Below the pieces are notes generated by a model. The model was not told the origin of the DNA. It was given only the letters and a program-made list of their open reading frames with translations, and made no database searches. From contig OW203751.1 of assembly GCA_934045075.1 (NCBI GenBank), forward strand, positions 3,297,822 to 3,361,821: 64,000 bases of DNA, written 5' to 3'. This document shows, piece after piece, positions 10,744-22,515 of the stretch. Each line of letters starts with the position of its first letter. Positions within the stretch are counted from its first letter, which is position 1. The DNA is from Yponomeuta sedellus (lineage: Eukaryota; Arthropoda; Insecta; Lepidoptera; Yponomeutidae). The translations under genes and the position numbers were made by a program.

Positions 10744-11602
10744 GGCTGCTACTTATGTATGCGGAATCTGGGATTCCAATAATTTTAAACGCAATGTCCG
10801 ACCTCCATGGTCAAATTCGTTCTTTTTTGAAATACTGGCCGCTAATATTTTTCTCTTATATACGTTAGTGTTTTGTTTTAGTTGGGTTTAAAATGTCATA
10901 TCGCTGAAAAAATGGAACTTACTCGTGAAAATATTCGTGCTATGATTTATTACGATTTTCGACGTGGTTTAACGCAACAACAGTGAGTAGATCAATTAAA
11001 TTCGACTTTTGGTGGCCAAGCTCCATCAAAAACGACTGTGTATTTAATCGCGGGCGCAGTAAGCTCACGGACGAAGTTAAAGAAGGTCGCCCGAAATCGG
11101 TGGTTGTGCCACAAAATATTGAAGCTTTGCGATACTAGAGAATCGCAGAACGGTTTAATCGAAGTGGTACACGAGCATTTCTTTGCCGGAAGTATTTGAA
11201 GAAAAACGCCAAAACAACCAGCGACGCAGAATCATACTTTATCATGACAATGCCAGCTGTCATATATCTTAGGAAACACCTAAATTTTTGGATGGTCAAA
11301 AAATAGAATTGATGGGTCATCCACCGTACAGCCCTGATTTGGCTCCCGATGATGTCTATTTATTCCTAAATGTAAAGAATAAATTACGTGGTCAACGATT
11401 TTCGACCCGTCAAGATGCCGTAGATGCGTTCAAACAGCACGTTTTGGAGATACCTCAATCAGAGTGGAAAAAGTGTTTTACAAATTGGTTTCATCGAATG
11501 CAAAAGTGCATCGATCATAGTGGAGAATACTTAGAAAAACAATAAAAGCATATTTAGCCATATACATTTATTTTTTCTATTCCGCATACATAAGTAGCAG
11601 CC
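10744..11602 (+). mobile_element. Mariner element, internally deleted
   Basis: The two 24-bp terminal inverted repeats are perfect (GGCTGCTACTTATGTATGCG at the start; its complement ends at 11602). The left side is flanked by TA; on the right the TA is not preserved. Length 859, shorter than the roughly 1.3 kb of complete mariners, because much of the transposase middle is gone. Confidence 0.5.
10911..11545 (+). pseudogene. Mariner transposase relic
   Basis: The N-terminus reads MELTRENIRAMIYYDFRRGL, with the helix-turn-helix partly retained, and then is broken by stops and deletions. A later segment reads LYHDNASCH, holding the second catalytic Asp region. After a stop comes HPPYSPDLAPDDVYLF, with the third Asp, and 85 residues that end normally at 11545. 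Several stops and at least one large deletion make it inactive. The C-terminal frame, open from 11288, is the best preserved part. Confidence 0.5.
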
Positions 11603-11649
11603 CTCGTATGCCGCGAAAAATAATTTATACTTCTTTGAGGTATTTTTGG

Positions 11650-11830
11650 TATAGGTAACATAAAGGTAACATAAAATTACATACAAGCACATACATTGCT
11701 TCTGGCCCCACACTAGGATACCCTGTGTCGTGGGAACCAGAAACAATGACATCACAAACATGTAAACATCCAAGACCTGGGCTTTTTTTTTGTCCCCATC
11801 CGGGACTCGAACCGGGAGGTGGATAGATAG
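11650..11830 (-). mobile_element. tRNA-derived SINE, family C
   Basis: The complement has a tRNA-like head with GGTTCGAGTCCCGG, followed by AGGTCTTGGATGTTTACATG and GGGGCCAGAAGCAATGTATG. Other copies are at 57110-57290 (minus) and 59800-59975 (plus). Confidence 0.5.
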
Positions 11831-12339
11831 CCTCCACACACTTCCGAGAACACTTCCAGAAAAAATTACAAATGGTTTCTTATGTCTAAGAAATGATGGG
11901 AAGGTGAGGTATAATGATCCCCTTAGGGGAAAAACTTAACTGAGGCTAAAATTTAAGGGAAAATCACAAGATTTATATTGTAGGAGGTAGTGAATTTACT
12001 TAACTTTGCAACTGCATACTTATTTTTTATTACAAGTATGCAGTTGTTCTGTATTACAGGTTTTTGTAAAAGTCTAGTAAAGGGGTCTTTTATTACTTTT
12101 TACAAGTTCGTGTTTATTGAAATGTTGTTTTATTTGCGGGTTATAATAGCAATCGGCTAATATTTAAGTAATGTTCGATCTCCGCACGCTGTATTTGAAG
12201 GTTATGTTTTAATCGATATCTTGGATTTTGATGTTTGGGGGAAATGATCCCTTTTTGTGTGTTTAAAATGAACCCTGGAATCATTTTACCTCACTAGTAT
12301 TTTTTGTTTTTACAGATCATGCCAAGAATTCATATCGAT

Positions 12340-12697
12340 ATCGATATCAACCCTTGTATGTCCCCACTGCTGGGGCACGGGTATCTTCCTGCATCGCAGG
12401 AAGCTTAGGCCATACTCCACCACCGGGGCTAAGTCCAGGTTGGTGGTGGATTGTAATACAGTGGCGGGCCTTACTGTCAGAAGTTATCGAGCCGCCCATA
12501 AGGCCTCTGACATGGCTTAACGACTGCCATTACATGACAGCCGTCACCAGCGGTTTTGCGTGCCTTGCGAAACACAGATGCGCTCAGAAAAATGACACTA
12601 GCGGTAGTCACGGGACGGTCACCCATCCAGCACCTGACCGCGCCTGTTGTTGCTAAACTCAAGTGCTTGATTCCAATCACTCGGTTAGACTAAGCAA
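12340..12697 (-). mobile_element. 5S-rRNA-derived SINE, near full length
   Basis: CAACCCTTGTATGTCCCCAC to CAATCACTCGGTTAGAC. It lies directly after an ATCGATATCGATATC stretch, which may be the target. Confidence 0.5.
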
Positions 12698-12716
12698 TTA
12701 TACTATCATGTTATAC

Positions 12717-12960
12717 TTTATTGCACACGAAACATTATAAAGGACATCACATAAGAAATAACATGTACAAAGGCGAGCTTATCTCTGTAAGAGATTTCTT
12801 TCAGGAAACCTATCATACTAATATTACAAAGGCGAAAGTTTGTGAGTGTGTATGTTTATTACTTCTTCACGTCTAAACGGCTGGAGCGATTTTCATAAAA
12901 TATGGTATGGAGTTAGCTGACACCCTTGATTACCACATAGGCTACGTTTTACTGCAGTAA
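12717..12960. repeat. LINE 3'-end fragment followed by a short lepidopteran repeat
   Basis: TTATTGCACACGAAACAT to TCTTTCAGGAAACC resembles the LINE fragment at 1100-1215. It is followed by CATACTAATATTACAAAGGC and GCTGACACCCTTGATTACC, a common short moth repeat with a partial match at 51110-51140. Confidence 0.5.
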
Positions 12961-13124
12961 AATATCGAGCAAAACGTTAATTATTAATAAAAGCTCTCTT
13001 AAGTAACACAAATTTTGATTTGGTTAATACTTACATATTACTTGTTTTTAACTCAACTTATTTTATAATTTAATATTGTATCGTGCTAACATCTACCTGC
13101 CTTAACTCCTGCTCTAAATTACAA

Positions 13125-13320
13125 CCGTAGAGCCGGGGAGTGCTGAAAACCAGCGTTGGTAACTACTTCGTGGTAACCGACATGTTAGCTGAGCTCTCTC
13201 CTTTTACCAAAATGGTTAGACGCAGTCTAAACAAAACAATGTTGATTGTCTGTTGATACTACTTTTGTTAATTATTATGTGTTTTGGTAATAAACGATTT
13301 CTATTCTATTCTATTCCCAT
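13125..13320 (+). repeat. Non-LTR retrotransposon 3' tail with (TTCTA)n
   Basis: Hairpin-forming GTGCTGAAAACCAGCGTTGG, then a T-rich part ending AATAAACGATTTCTATTC and (TTCTA)n. Confidence 0.5.
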
Positions 13321-13412
13321 TCGAAAATCGATAAACTGCGGGTAACACCGCAGGGCACAGCCAGTGATAAACAATAGGTATCAACTTGTGATATAGTTAT
13401 CGCGACAGTTAT

Positions 13413-13512
13413 CTGACTGCTTCGTTGGTGTAACGGTACTTGATTACCATTCCGGGGGACGTGGGTTTCATTAGCCCTGGGAGCTTCTGTACATTTGTAC
13501 AATAACCTCGGT
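13413..13512. repeat. tRNA-like fragment
   Basis: GCTTCGTTGGTGTAACGGTA resembles a D-arm region and ACGTGGGTTTCATTAGCC a damaged T-arm. Too short and altered to be a gene. Confidence 0.5.
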
Positions 13513-13539
13513 CTTGGTCCATTTCCATGCGTGTGATGC

Positions 13540-13760
13540 CCTTCATCATCATCAACCCATTATGTCCCCACCGAGGGGACCGGGTCGCTTCCTTGAGGAA
13601 GGTAGAGGCCATACCCCACCACGGGGGCCAAGTCCGGATTGTTGCAGGCTTGCAACACTAGTGGCTGGTCTTACTGTCAAAAGCTTTCACTTGGCTTAAC
13701 GACTGCCATCTATCGAGAGCAACCGGCAGCAACTGCTTGAAGTGCCTTGTGATGTCCTTA
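13540..13760 (-). mobile_element. 5S-rRNA-derived SINE, subfamily 2, truncated
   Basis: CATCAACCCATTATGTCCCC with CCGAGGGGACCGGGTCGCTT. Subfamily 2 has GAGG in place of the CTGG loop of subfamily 1; related copies are at 38370-38725 and 51796-52095, and reversed at 29960-30296. Confidence 0.5.
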
Positions 13761-14052
13761 TCTGGTTACTATAGCACAGGGTATCCTAGTTCGGGACCAA
13801 CGTTATGACTATGTAACGCTTAACGTATCCATCTGTGTGCGAAAGTGGAATGTTTACTTTGCTCTTCCGCCTAGATATGAGGCGTATTATGTTTTATACA
13901 GAGTATATAATGAGACATGCATGACAGTGATATTGAGACACTAATGTTAACCTAAAGATAATGATGTTAGCATTAAATTCGTCTTTGTACTCTTTAATAG
14001 TGCAATAAAGAATTTGAATAATAATAATAATTTTACGACAAAAGACAATAGG

Positions 14053-14317
14053 TACAGTCTATTTATTCTTACTTGTCCAATTTAGTAAACAAGAGTCTAC
14101 CCTTAAACTGTGACTTTTTAGTCCTAAACTAACATATTTGCATAAATGAAGTAACTTAGAACACTCTTTTAGATAACAAGCTGCCAATTTTATAAACATA
14201 CTTAGTTCATGATAGTTCATGAGTTTGCGAGAAAATGTCTAGCTTAGGCATCTCATCTCAATTTTAAGGTAAGAATCTTGTTTACTAAATTGGACAAGTA
14301 AGAATAAATAGACTGTA
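14053..14317. mobile_element. MITE family 1, copy b
   Basis: TA-CAGTCTATTTATTCTTACT at one end and AGTAAGAATAAATAGACTG-TA at the other. The long inverted ends continue through AATTTAGTAAACAAGA. Confidence 0.5.
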
Positions 14318-15089
14318 TTAGATAACACCACCACAACACCGGAAAATGAAATACGATAAAAGGGTCAAATATCTAGTTTTGCCGTATACAATTTCGTTTT
14401 TGCACACATAGGTATCTATACGTTAAAAGTTACATAATCAAGGCGCATGACAAGCGATTGTGATGTGTGGAAGTAATTTTTCTTGTAATAAACACATTGA
14501 ACTTGAGGTCAGGAAGCGCATTATAAAAACAATACAATTAATGCATTATTCAGTGCATCATTATCGTAAATCCTTCCTTCTACTATTACGTCCAAATCAA
14601 ATAGTAAACATTGACGCAGCCAAGTTTCTGATAAAAAATGTACTTTTACATCCAGGCCAACGCAGATAAACCTTTTAAATCACGTGTATCTTATTCCAAA
14701 GAGTTAAGGTTAATTTTCCTTTGAATTAACGGCACTAGTAACATTGCCAAACGAAATACCATTCAACCAATATGGCTTTGACTTCTCTTTAGATCGAACG
14801 CGTATTGGCTTAGAGTCAAATTTTGATTAAAACCACGTCAAAATATAGATTGTTCGAAAATAGCGTTGCAGTGGTTCCAACAAATTTTGTCGTTCCGCTG
14901 TTTGGTTCTTAAGCCGTTGGTCGTAGAGTCGATTTTGGCTTGGGCGGCGGCAAAAGCAAGTGTGCCATAGCGTTTCTGCATGGCTGTTTAGAAACTTGTA
15001 TGGAAACAGTTTCAGTACAATTCGGTTTTCCGGACGCACTCCACGCGTTCCGAACGTGCGAACTGCAATTTCGAAATCCTTACGCGGTC
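14318..15089. other. Gap: nothing recognised
   Basis: Mostly AT-rich, changing near 14940 to a GC-richer stretch just before the tandem array. No exon could be supported. Confidence 0.5.
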
Positions 15090-17995
15090 GTTGCCCGGCG
15101 GATGCCTGTGTTTAAAAATAGAACGCGCGATTTCAAAATAAAACAGCGTGTTTCCATCAAAGAGTTTTTGTGAAAAGTTTGCGTATGTAAATGTGTTGCT
15201 TTTTGTATTGTAAAAGAATATACGGAAAAAGCCTGTGTTGAAAAACAGAACACGATTCAAAATAAAAACAAAACAGAGTGTATCTGAGTGCATTTATCCA
15301 TCAAAGAGTTTTCCTTTCAAAAGTTTGACTATTTTATTGTGTTGCATTATTAAAAAGAATAAAAGGAAAAAGCCTGTGTTCAAAGATAGAACGCGCGATG
15401 TCAAAATAAAAAGAAAACCAAGTGTAACTAATCCATTAAAAAGTTTTCTCTTAAAAAGTTGGCGTATGTCAATGTGTTGTTTTAAAAAGAATACATCGAA
15501 ATGGCGCTTTTTGGTTTGTTGCAATAGGGATTGCGTTGCATTTTAAGTATATTGTATTGTGTGTTTTGTAGAGGTTCAAGAATACAACAAACAATAAAAT
15601 TCATTCGCTACAACAATGCTGCTGATAATTTTGTAGCTACTTGAAAATGATAAAAAAATCACAATTCCTTTAAAACTGTCTGGTGAAGTTTACATACAGA
15701 CTATTAAATTTGCACTTTAGGAGTGTTCAGGTCGGAGCCTGTGTTTAAAAATAGAACGCGCGATGTCAAAATAAAAACAAAACACTGTGTTCAAAGAGTT
15801 TTCGTAAAATAAGTTTGAGTGTGTATCAGAAGGTGTTGCTTTTTATAAAGAATTTATGGAAAAAGCATGTATTCAAAAATTGAATGCGCGATGTCAAAAT
15901 AAAAACAAAACCGAGATCCATCAAAGAGTTTTCGCTTGAAATGTTTGCGTATGCTAATGTGTTGTTTTTTAAAAACCATTAATGGTAAAAAGCCTGTGTT
16001 CAAAAATAGAACGCGCGATGTCAGAATAAAAAGAAAACCAAGTGTAACTAATCCATTAAAAAGTTTGCGTGTGTCAATGTGTTGTTTTTTAAAAAGAATA
16101 CATAGAAATGGCGGTTTTTGGTTTGTTGCAATAGGGATTGCGTAGCATTTTAAGTATATTTTATTGTATGTTTTGTTGAGGTTCAAGAATAAAACAAACA
16201 ATAAAAATCATTCGGTACAACAATGCTGCTGATAATTTTGTAGCTACTTGAAAGTGATAAAAAATCACAATTCCTTTAAAACTGTCTGGTGAAGTTTACA
16301 TACAGACTATTAAATTTGCACTTTAGGAGTGTTCAGGCGGGAGCCTGTGTTTAAAAATAGAACGCGCGATGTCAGAATAAAAAGAAAACCAAGTGTAACT
16401 AATCCATTAAAAAGTTTTCTCTTAAAAAGTTTGCGTATGTCAATGTGTTGTTTTTTAAAAAGAATACATAGAAATGGCGGTTTTTGGTTTGTTGCAATAG
16501 GGATTGCGTAGCATTTTAAGTATATTTTATTGTATGTTTTGTTGAGGTTCAAGAATAAATCAAACAATAAAAATCATTCGGTACAACAATGCTGCTGATA
16601 ATTTTGTAGCTACTTGAAAGTGATAAAAAATCACAATTCCTTTAAAACTGTCTGGTGAAGTTTACATACAGACTATTAAATTTGTACTTTAGGAGTGTTC
16701 AGGTGGGAGCCTGTGTTTAAAAATAGAACGCGCGATGTCAAAATAAAAACAAAACACTGTGTTCAAAGAGTTTTCGTAAAATAAGTTTGAGTGTGTATCA
16801 GAAGGTGTTGCTTTTTATAAAGAATTTATGGAAAAAGCATGTATTCAAAAATTGAATGCGCGATGTCAAAATAAAAACAAAACCGAGATCCATCAAAGAG
16901 TTTTCGCTTGAAATGTTTGCGTATGCTAATGTGTTGTTTTTTAAAAACCATTAATGGTAAAAAGCCTGTGTTCAAAAATAGAACGCGCGATGTCAGAATA
17001 AAAAGAAAACCAAGTGTAACTAATCCATTAAAAAGTTTGCGTGTGTCAATGTGTTGTTTTTTAAAAAGAATACATAGAAATGGCGGTTTTTGGTTTGTTG
17101 CAATAGGGATTGCGTAGCATTTTAAGTATATTTTATTGTGTGTTTTGTTGAGGTTCAAGAATAAAACAAACAATAAAAATCATTCGGTACAACAATGCTG
17201 CTGATAATTTTGTAGCTACTTGAAAGTGATAAAAAATCACAATTCCTTTAAAACTGTCTGGTGAAGTTTACATACAGACTATTAAATTTGCACTTTAGGA
17301 GTGTTCAGGCGGGAGCCTGTGCTTAAAAATAGAACGCGCGATGTCAAAATAAAAACAAAACACTGTGTTCAAAGAGTTTTCGTAATAAGTTTGAGTGTGT
17401 ATCAGAAGGTGTTGCTTTTTATAAAGAATTTATGGAAAAAGCATGTATTCAAAAATTGAATGCGCGATGTCAAAATAAAAACAAAACCGAGATCCATCAA
17501 AGAGTTTTCGCTTGAAATGTTTGCGTATGCTAATGTGTTGTTTTATAAAAACCATTAATGGTAAAAAGCCTGTGTTCAAAAATAGAACGCGCGATGTCAA
17601 AATAAAAACAAAACAGAGTGTATTCGTCAAAGAGTTTTCGTTTAAAAGATTTGCGTGTGTAAATGTGTTATTTTTCAAAAACAATAAACGGAAAGAGCCC
17701 GTGTTCAAAAATAGAACGCGCGATGTCAAAATAAAAACGAAAGAGTTTTCGCTTAAAAAGTTTGCGTAGTCAGTGTGTTGTTTTTTAAAAAGAATACTCT
17801 GAAAAGGCTGATGTTTGGTTTGTTTGAGTAAAAGTTTATTTTTATTTTGTATGAGAGGTTGAAGAGAAACAATTAAAACCATTTATTACAGTATTTCTGC
17901 TGATATGCTCGTAGCCCCTTGAAAGTGATAAAAAAAATCACGATTCCTCTAAAACTGTGTGGTGGAGTTTACATACGTAGACCATAGAGTGTATC
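15090..17995. repeat. Higher-order minisatellite array, left part
   Basis: The core GAACGCGCGATGTCAAAAT (with variants) recurs at about 15120, 15390, 15754, 15884, 16011, 16360, 16726, 16855, 16982, 17332, 17459, 17586 and 17716. Sub-blocks of about 127-130 bases alternate with blocks of about 350-366 that carry an extra segment (TTTTGGTTTGTTGCAATAGG to GGAGTGTTCAGG). The pattern repeats with a 972-base period (15754 to 16726; 16360 to 17332), and successive units are almost identical. Open frames here are by-products of the repeat. Confidence 0.5.
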
Positions 17996-18540
17996 CACAG
18001 AACATAAAAAAAGAGTAGAAGTCGTAAGTGGGCGGTGCCCGCGTGCCTCACATTAGCAATGTATTGCCTATGCCTAGTCGGTGACAGTTTTGTTGACTTC
18101 AGTTGCCGTGCGCTTCTAGTAAAGAAAAAATGGTGAAAACTTGATTAAAACGCCTTGTTATGCTGTGTTAGAGAGCAAAAATAAAAGTTAAGGACCAAAA
18201 TATACCGATCATGCCGTAACATTTCATCTGTAAGATGTATTTCATTATATTTTTAATTAAATTTGTAATGACATGAACACGGAAACCAATCCGAAAATGA
18301 GAAAGTGAAACCACCTTTATTTACTGGTTAATAAAGTTAAATTTTCATCGAAGAATGTGTACATTCTCTAGAAGTTTCTGTCAAAATTTGAATTCTACTC
18401 AATTACGGATGGGGGCACACATGATAAAAATCTATCGATAATTTATTGTCTATGACGTAGTAGTCATACATACTTAACGGTACTTAGGTATTGTAAATTC
18501 CAATTCGTCTAAGTAGGTAATAGTAAATTACACAACTAGG

Positions 18541-18637
18541 GTGGTAATACAAAGAAAGGTCGAGATCGCAGAAGTTTGCGGCCCGAGCTGTAAGCGAGGG
18601 ACGTAAATATGCGATCGAGAGCTTTCTTTATTACCTC
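18541..18637. repeat. Hairpin inside the P-like element
   Basis: GGTAATACAAAGAAAG and GATCGCA pair imperfectly with TGCGATC and CTTTCTTTATTACC across a GC-richer centre. Confidence 0.5.
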
Positions 18638-18889
18638 CCGTGTTGTGTACATCTTTTTATGTCCACACTTGGCCAGAAAGCGGCTTGTTCCGTACGCGCA
18701 GCGTGCGGAAAAAGCCACTTTATTGCCAGGTGTGGCATAAAATAATTATTGTTATTTTATACCTACTTCCTAAGTGCCTTGTCAAATGATTCCGGTCGCC
18801 GGGCCGGGTAAAGTAGTAATATATGAGCTCTTGTCGCCGGCTGGTTGTTGTGCATGTGAAAACTGTCATTGGAGCACAGCTAGATCGCG

Positions 18890-19145
18890 ATATAGTTTTT
18901 CTTGTGCTGACTGAAAATCAGTGTTGCAGGCCCAGCCTGCAGCAAATGCTGAGTCAGCTACCTGTTTGTGGCTGCGGAGATACAATGCCCTTCTAAATTG
19001 TAAATGTTTGTTTTATATCGTATTCTTTTTTATATAATATTTTTCTTTGTTCTTTCTTTTCTTATTTGTCTGTATTATTTTAATATCGTTATGTGTGTTA
19101 TGTGTATTGTATCTTTGTGGCTTCAAATAAATCTCTCTCTCTCTC
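18890..19145 (+). repeat. Non-LTR retrotransposon 3' tail inside the P-like element
   Basis: Contains GACTGAAAATCAGTGTTGC (the family hairpin) and ends CTTCAAATAAATCTCTCTCT. It is a later insertion nested in the P-like element. Confidence 0.5.
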
Positions 19146-19274
19146 TCTCTCTTCACCAGTTTATAAGTGACTGAAATATCTAAGAAACTATCAAAGTACT
19201 TTTAATCAAATACAACAGAAAACCGTGGCAATGATACAACAACCCTCTCGGAATCAAAACAATTTGGAAGTGAG

Positions 19275-19472
19275 TTTTCGTTTAGTTTTCCTAAGAAACC
19301 GAATACGAAAGTAAAATGGATGGCAGCGATAGGAAGGCAAAATTGGTTTAAAACGACGATGAGCACAATATATTCAGAGCATTTTCATGAACACTTCATA
19401 ATAACTAAAAAAGGCGGAAGGTGGCACTTATGCAGCAATACCAGAAAAAAATGTGCTTCACTTCCAGGTTAG
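19275..19472 (+). pseudogene. THAP-domain relic in the P-like element
   Basis: The frame reads FSFPKKPNTKVKWMAAIGRQ, then NWFKTTMSTIYSEHF, and HFIITKKGGRWHL before a stop. The spacing fits a THAP domain (FP, then W, then C-x2-HF). The Cys of the usual ICSEHF is Tyr here and the N-terminal Cys pair is absent, so zinc binding should be lost. Its place inside an element with P-type ends suggests it is what remains of the transposase N-terminus. Confidence 0.5.
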
Positions 19473-20255
19473 AATATAAATATATTAGTACCATCATCAA
19501 TAAAATTAGTATAACGTATGAAACATGGCGTACAGATAGACAAAGATCTGAATTGAGTCGTAGAATACATGATATTTCCCGTGATATCTCGTATTTTCTA
19601 ACGCCCGCGAAGCAGCGGGTTAAAGGTAGTTTTAAATAAGAGAACATTTTAAAATATGAAATCTACCAGATTGTTTTCTTTGTGCATCTATTTACCCTAT
19701 TAGTGTTGAATCTTTATTGCACAAAAAGATAATGTGAAAAAGATGCATTTTCTACCAGTCAACCCGCAGGCAAAAAAGAAATAGCTAAAAATTCTTCTAA
19801 GTACCAGTATTCGTATTCGGCCATTAATGTGTTAAACTGTTTGTACGGGTATAATTTGTCGATAGGTTCTCCCTATCGACAATCTAGAACTCGCATTGTC
19901 CCATCCCAAACTGAGAATGTACTTGTTTCTCAATTTTGACCTTTATGTCTTAGTAGGTAAAAGTTCTTTTCGGTCCGACACGGCGCTAGTTCCATCTAGT
20001 GTAGAGTAGCGTTACTACAAAATGTCAACCTTAATTTCATCATTGTCATTTGACTTTGATCATTGTTGACATTATGAAAAGGTGCATATTGTAATTGAAA
20101 CTTTTATGATGTACACCTTTTCGGCATTGAATTTATTTACCAATGGCAGCTCGGCATTCGTAGTGTGAGTTTGGTTTATAAGTATCAGTTTGGTTACACT
20201 GGTTTTCGTACTAATGTGTCATGTCGCTACTTCTACTCTTTTTTTATGTTCTGTG

Positions 20256-20620
20256 AGTGTATCCATCAAAGAGTTTTCGCTCAACAACTTTGCGTAGTCA
20301 ATATGTCGTTTTAAAAAAGAATAGGTACACGCGAATGGTGGTTTTTGGTTTGTCGCATTAAATATTGCGTTGAATTTTACGTTCGTAAAATTTTACGCTT
20401 TGGAGGAGTTAAAAAGTAAAACAAATAAAACCTGAAAATTCTGAAGATAACTTTGAAGTTAATTAAGTGAAAAAAAAATCGCGATTCCTCTAAAACATTC
20501 TGTTAAGGTTTCGTTCAGAAAGTGCGAATATGTCATTGTGTGTTTTCTGTATTTTGTTTGTTGTGCTATTACGGATTGCGTTCAAGGATATTTTGCGTTT
20601 CTGTTTATTTTTTGTTATGG
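20256..20620. repeat. Higher-order minisatellite array, right part
   Basis: Begins with the duplicated AGTGTATC and continues CATCAAAGAGTTTTCGCT, the expected continuation of an array unit, then diverged copies of the GGTTTTTGGTTTGT block. The units are more diverged here, as at the edge of many arrays. Confidence 0.5.
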
Positions 20621-20759
20621 AGCCTTTAAAGAAATAGATTCTGCTGATAAGTTTGTTGCTATGTAACGTAGCTGTTACGTAGTTACGTAGCTGTTCATAA
20701 AAAATGTTATGGCCACTGTCCTAAGTATTAATACTCGTAACAGTTGCAAATGACATTTC

Positions 20760-21255
20760 ATTATACTATTTTATTTTTAATGCACTAACCCGTGCTAAGG
20801 AACAAATTTAAAAACCTATTTAGAGGCTAAAAATTTCACCAATGCCGGGATTCAAACCCGCAATTTCTGGCTATCCGTGCCAGCGCTCTACCAATTGAGC
20901 CAATGGGCGACTCACGGCATCAGTGAAATTTCGAACCTCTTTACACTATTCTCTGTATTGCGTACAGGCAGCGACATCTGACTTAAGCAAATTGCATTAC
21001 TTACAGCCCCGACTACCTACTTTGCAGTTAGGGTTTAACAACGGAACGATATCACTGTACCCACATGATTATACTATTTTTATTTTTAATGCACTAACCC
21101 GTGCTAAGGAACAAATTTAAAAACCTACTTAGAGGCTAAAAATTTCACCCATGCCGGGATTCGAACCCGCAACCTCTGGCTATCCGTGCCAGCGCTCTAC
21201 CAATTGAGCCAATGGGCGACTCACGGCATCAGTGAAATTTCGAACCTCTTTACAT
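20760..21255 (-). mobile_element. tRNA-derived SINE, family A, head-to-tail pair
   Basis: Two copies in the same orientation (about 20760-21060 and 21062-21255). Each has TGCACTAACCCGTGCTAAGG, ACCTATTTAGAGGCTAAAAA, GCCGGGATTC-AACCCGCAA and CTACCAATTGAGCC. Read on the complement this is a tRNA-like head (box A GGCTCAATTGGTAGAGC, box B GGGTTCGAATCC) and a TAGAGGCTAAAAATTT-flanked body. Family A is the commonest tRNA-type SINE here. Confidence 0.5.
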
Positions 21256-21734
21256 GATGACATTTCATTCTAAAACTAGGTATAAGTTTAATTTATCTAA
21301 TAATAAGCAACAAATGTTATATTATTCACAGATTTTTTTATATTTTGATGAATATAATAACGTTTGTACTTTCACCTTTATAATATTAGTGTGAAGTGTG
21401 ATAAAAATAACTTTTTTGATCTATATTTCAATGATCTTCGGTATTGCGCATTTCAGAAATAACCCTGTATACGTGACATTAATCGCGTGCCCTTCAGGTA
21501 CTAACCGCTATAAAAAATCTACCACACCCTGTAGCTCTTTGATAGGTAACGACAAATTTTCACGCACTCTGTATACTGATATACTTAGAGGCGCGACTCC
21601 TTTTAAAATTATTACAAAACACAACACAATTCTTTTTCGGTGCTAACGAAGGAAAAGCTTTGGAAACTATAATCTCCAACTCGATAATATGCATATTTAG
21701 GAAGAAAATAATCCTAAAAAACCTATTTAGAGTT
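21256..21734. other. Gap: nothing recognised
   Basis: AT-rich. An open frame of 82 codons at 21398-21646 has no known motif and no splice context. Confidence 0.5.
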
Positions 21735-21735
21735 A

Positions 21736-21784
<49 letters not shown>

Positions 21785-22031
21785 ATGTATGTATGTATGT
21801 ATGTATGTATGTATGTATGTATGTATGTATGTATGTATGTATGTATGTATGTATGTATGTATGTATGTATGTATGTATGTATGTATGTATGTATGTATGT
21901 ATGTATGTATGTATGTATGTATGTATGTATGTATGTATGTATGTATGTATGTATGTATGTATGTATGTATGTATGTATGTATGTGTGTGTGTGTGTGAGA
22001 GGGTGTGTGTGTGTTTGCGTGTGTGTGAGAG

Positions 22032-22071
<40 letters not shown>

Positions 22072-22115
22072 TATGTATGTGTGTATGTATGTGTGCAAGT
22101 TTTTTTTTATAAATC
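21735..22115. repeat. (GT)n/(GTAT)n microsatellite
   Basis: A (GT)n run, then about 54 units of GTAT, then mixed GT/GA tracts. All long open frames across it, on both strands, are artefacts of the 4-base repeat. Confidence 0.5.
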
Positions 22116-22377
22116 TCCCATACGCCTGTATGGCTAGTATACAAAGAAAAAAACCTTTTTAACATTTTAATTTACTATTGTACTTGATTACGATCCGACA
22201 TTAGCCACTATCAATGTAAAACCTTGTTCTTATTTACTTGACTTAAATCGCTAGTTAAATGACACAGGAAAATTCTACTACAGTATCCATTTTAACGTCT
22301 TAATAGCTCTTTCAAGACTGTGTTACGAAACCCATAAATAGGCTATTTGACCGGGCGAAAAAAACAGTATTAATTGT

Positions 22378-22493
22378 TACACTATTTTTATTTTTAATGC
22401 ACTAACCCGTGCTAAGGAACAAATTTAAAAACCTATTTAGAGGCTAAAAATCCCGGCATGGGTGAAATTTTTAGCCTCTAAATAGGTTTTTGA
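22378..22493. repeat. SINE family A foldback fragment
   Basis: ACCTATTTAGAGGCTAAAAA is followed within about 40 bases by its complement TTTTTAGCCTCTAAATAGG, so two opposed SINE ends form a hairpin. Confidence 0.5.
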
Positions 22494-22515
22494 AGTATTA
22501 ATTGTATTTATACTT

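Larger units (their letters stand above)
17996..20255. mobile_element. P-like DNA transposon (2260 bp), degenerate, with 8-bp target duplication
   Basis: Both ends carry the same perfect 27-bp terminal inverted repeat (first 20 bases CACAGAACATAAAAAAAGAG). The element is flanked by AGTGTATC at 17988-17995 and 20256-20263. It splits the minisatellite array, which resumes on the far side in register. Inside are a THAP-domain remnant (19275-19472), a LINE tail (18890-19145) and a hairpin (18541-18637). An 8-bp duplication, ends in CA and a THAP domain together point to the P superfamily; hAT also makes 8-bp duplications but carries no THAP domain. No catalytic core was found, so it is non-autonomous or badly decayed. 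Confidence 0.5.

Noticed and set aside
15854..17882. Repeated minus-strand frames of 85-150 codons
   Set aside because: Copies of the same frame in each minisatellite unit; AT-rich composition, no start context or splice sites.
18536..18718. Minus-strand 60-codon frame inside the P-like element
   Set aside because: Overlaps a hairpin; no transposase motif.
21560..22165. Open frames up to 201 codons (HTYI and YVCM repeats)
   Set aside because: Products of the (GTAT)n and (GT)n tracts; same for 50211-50552.
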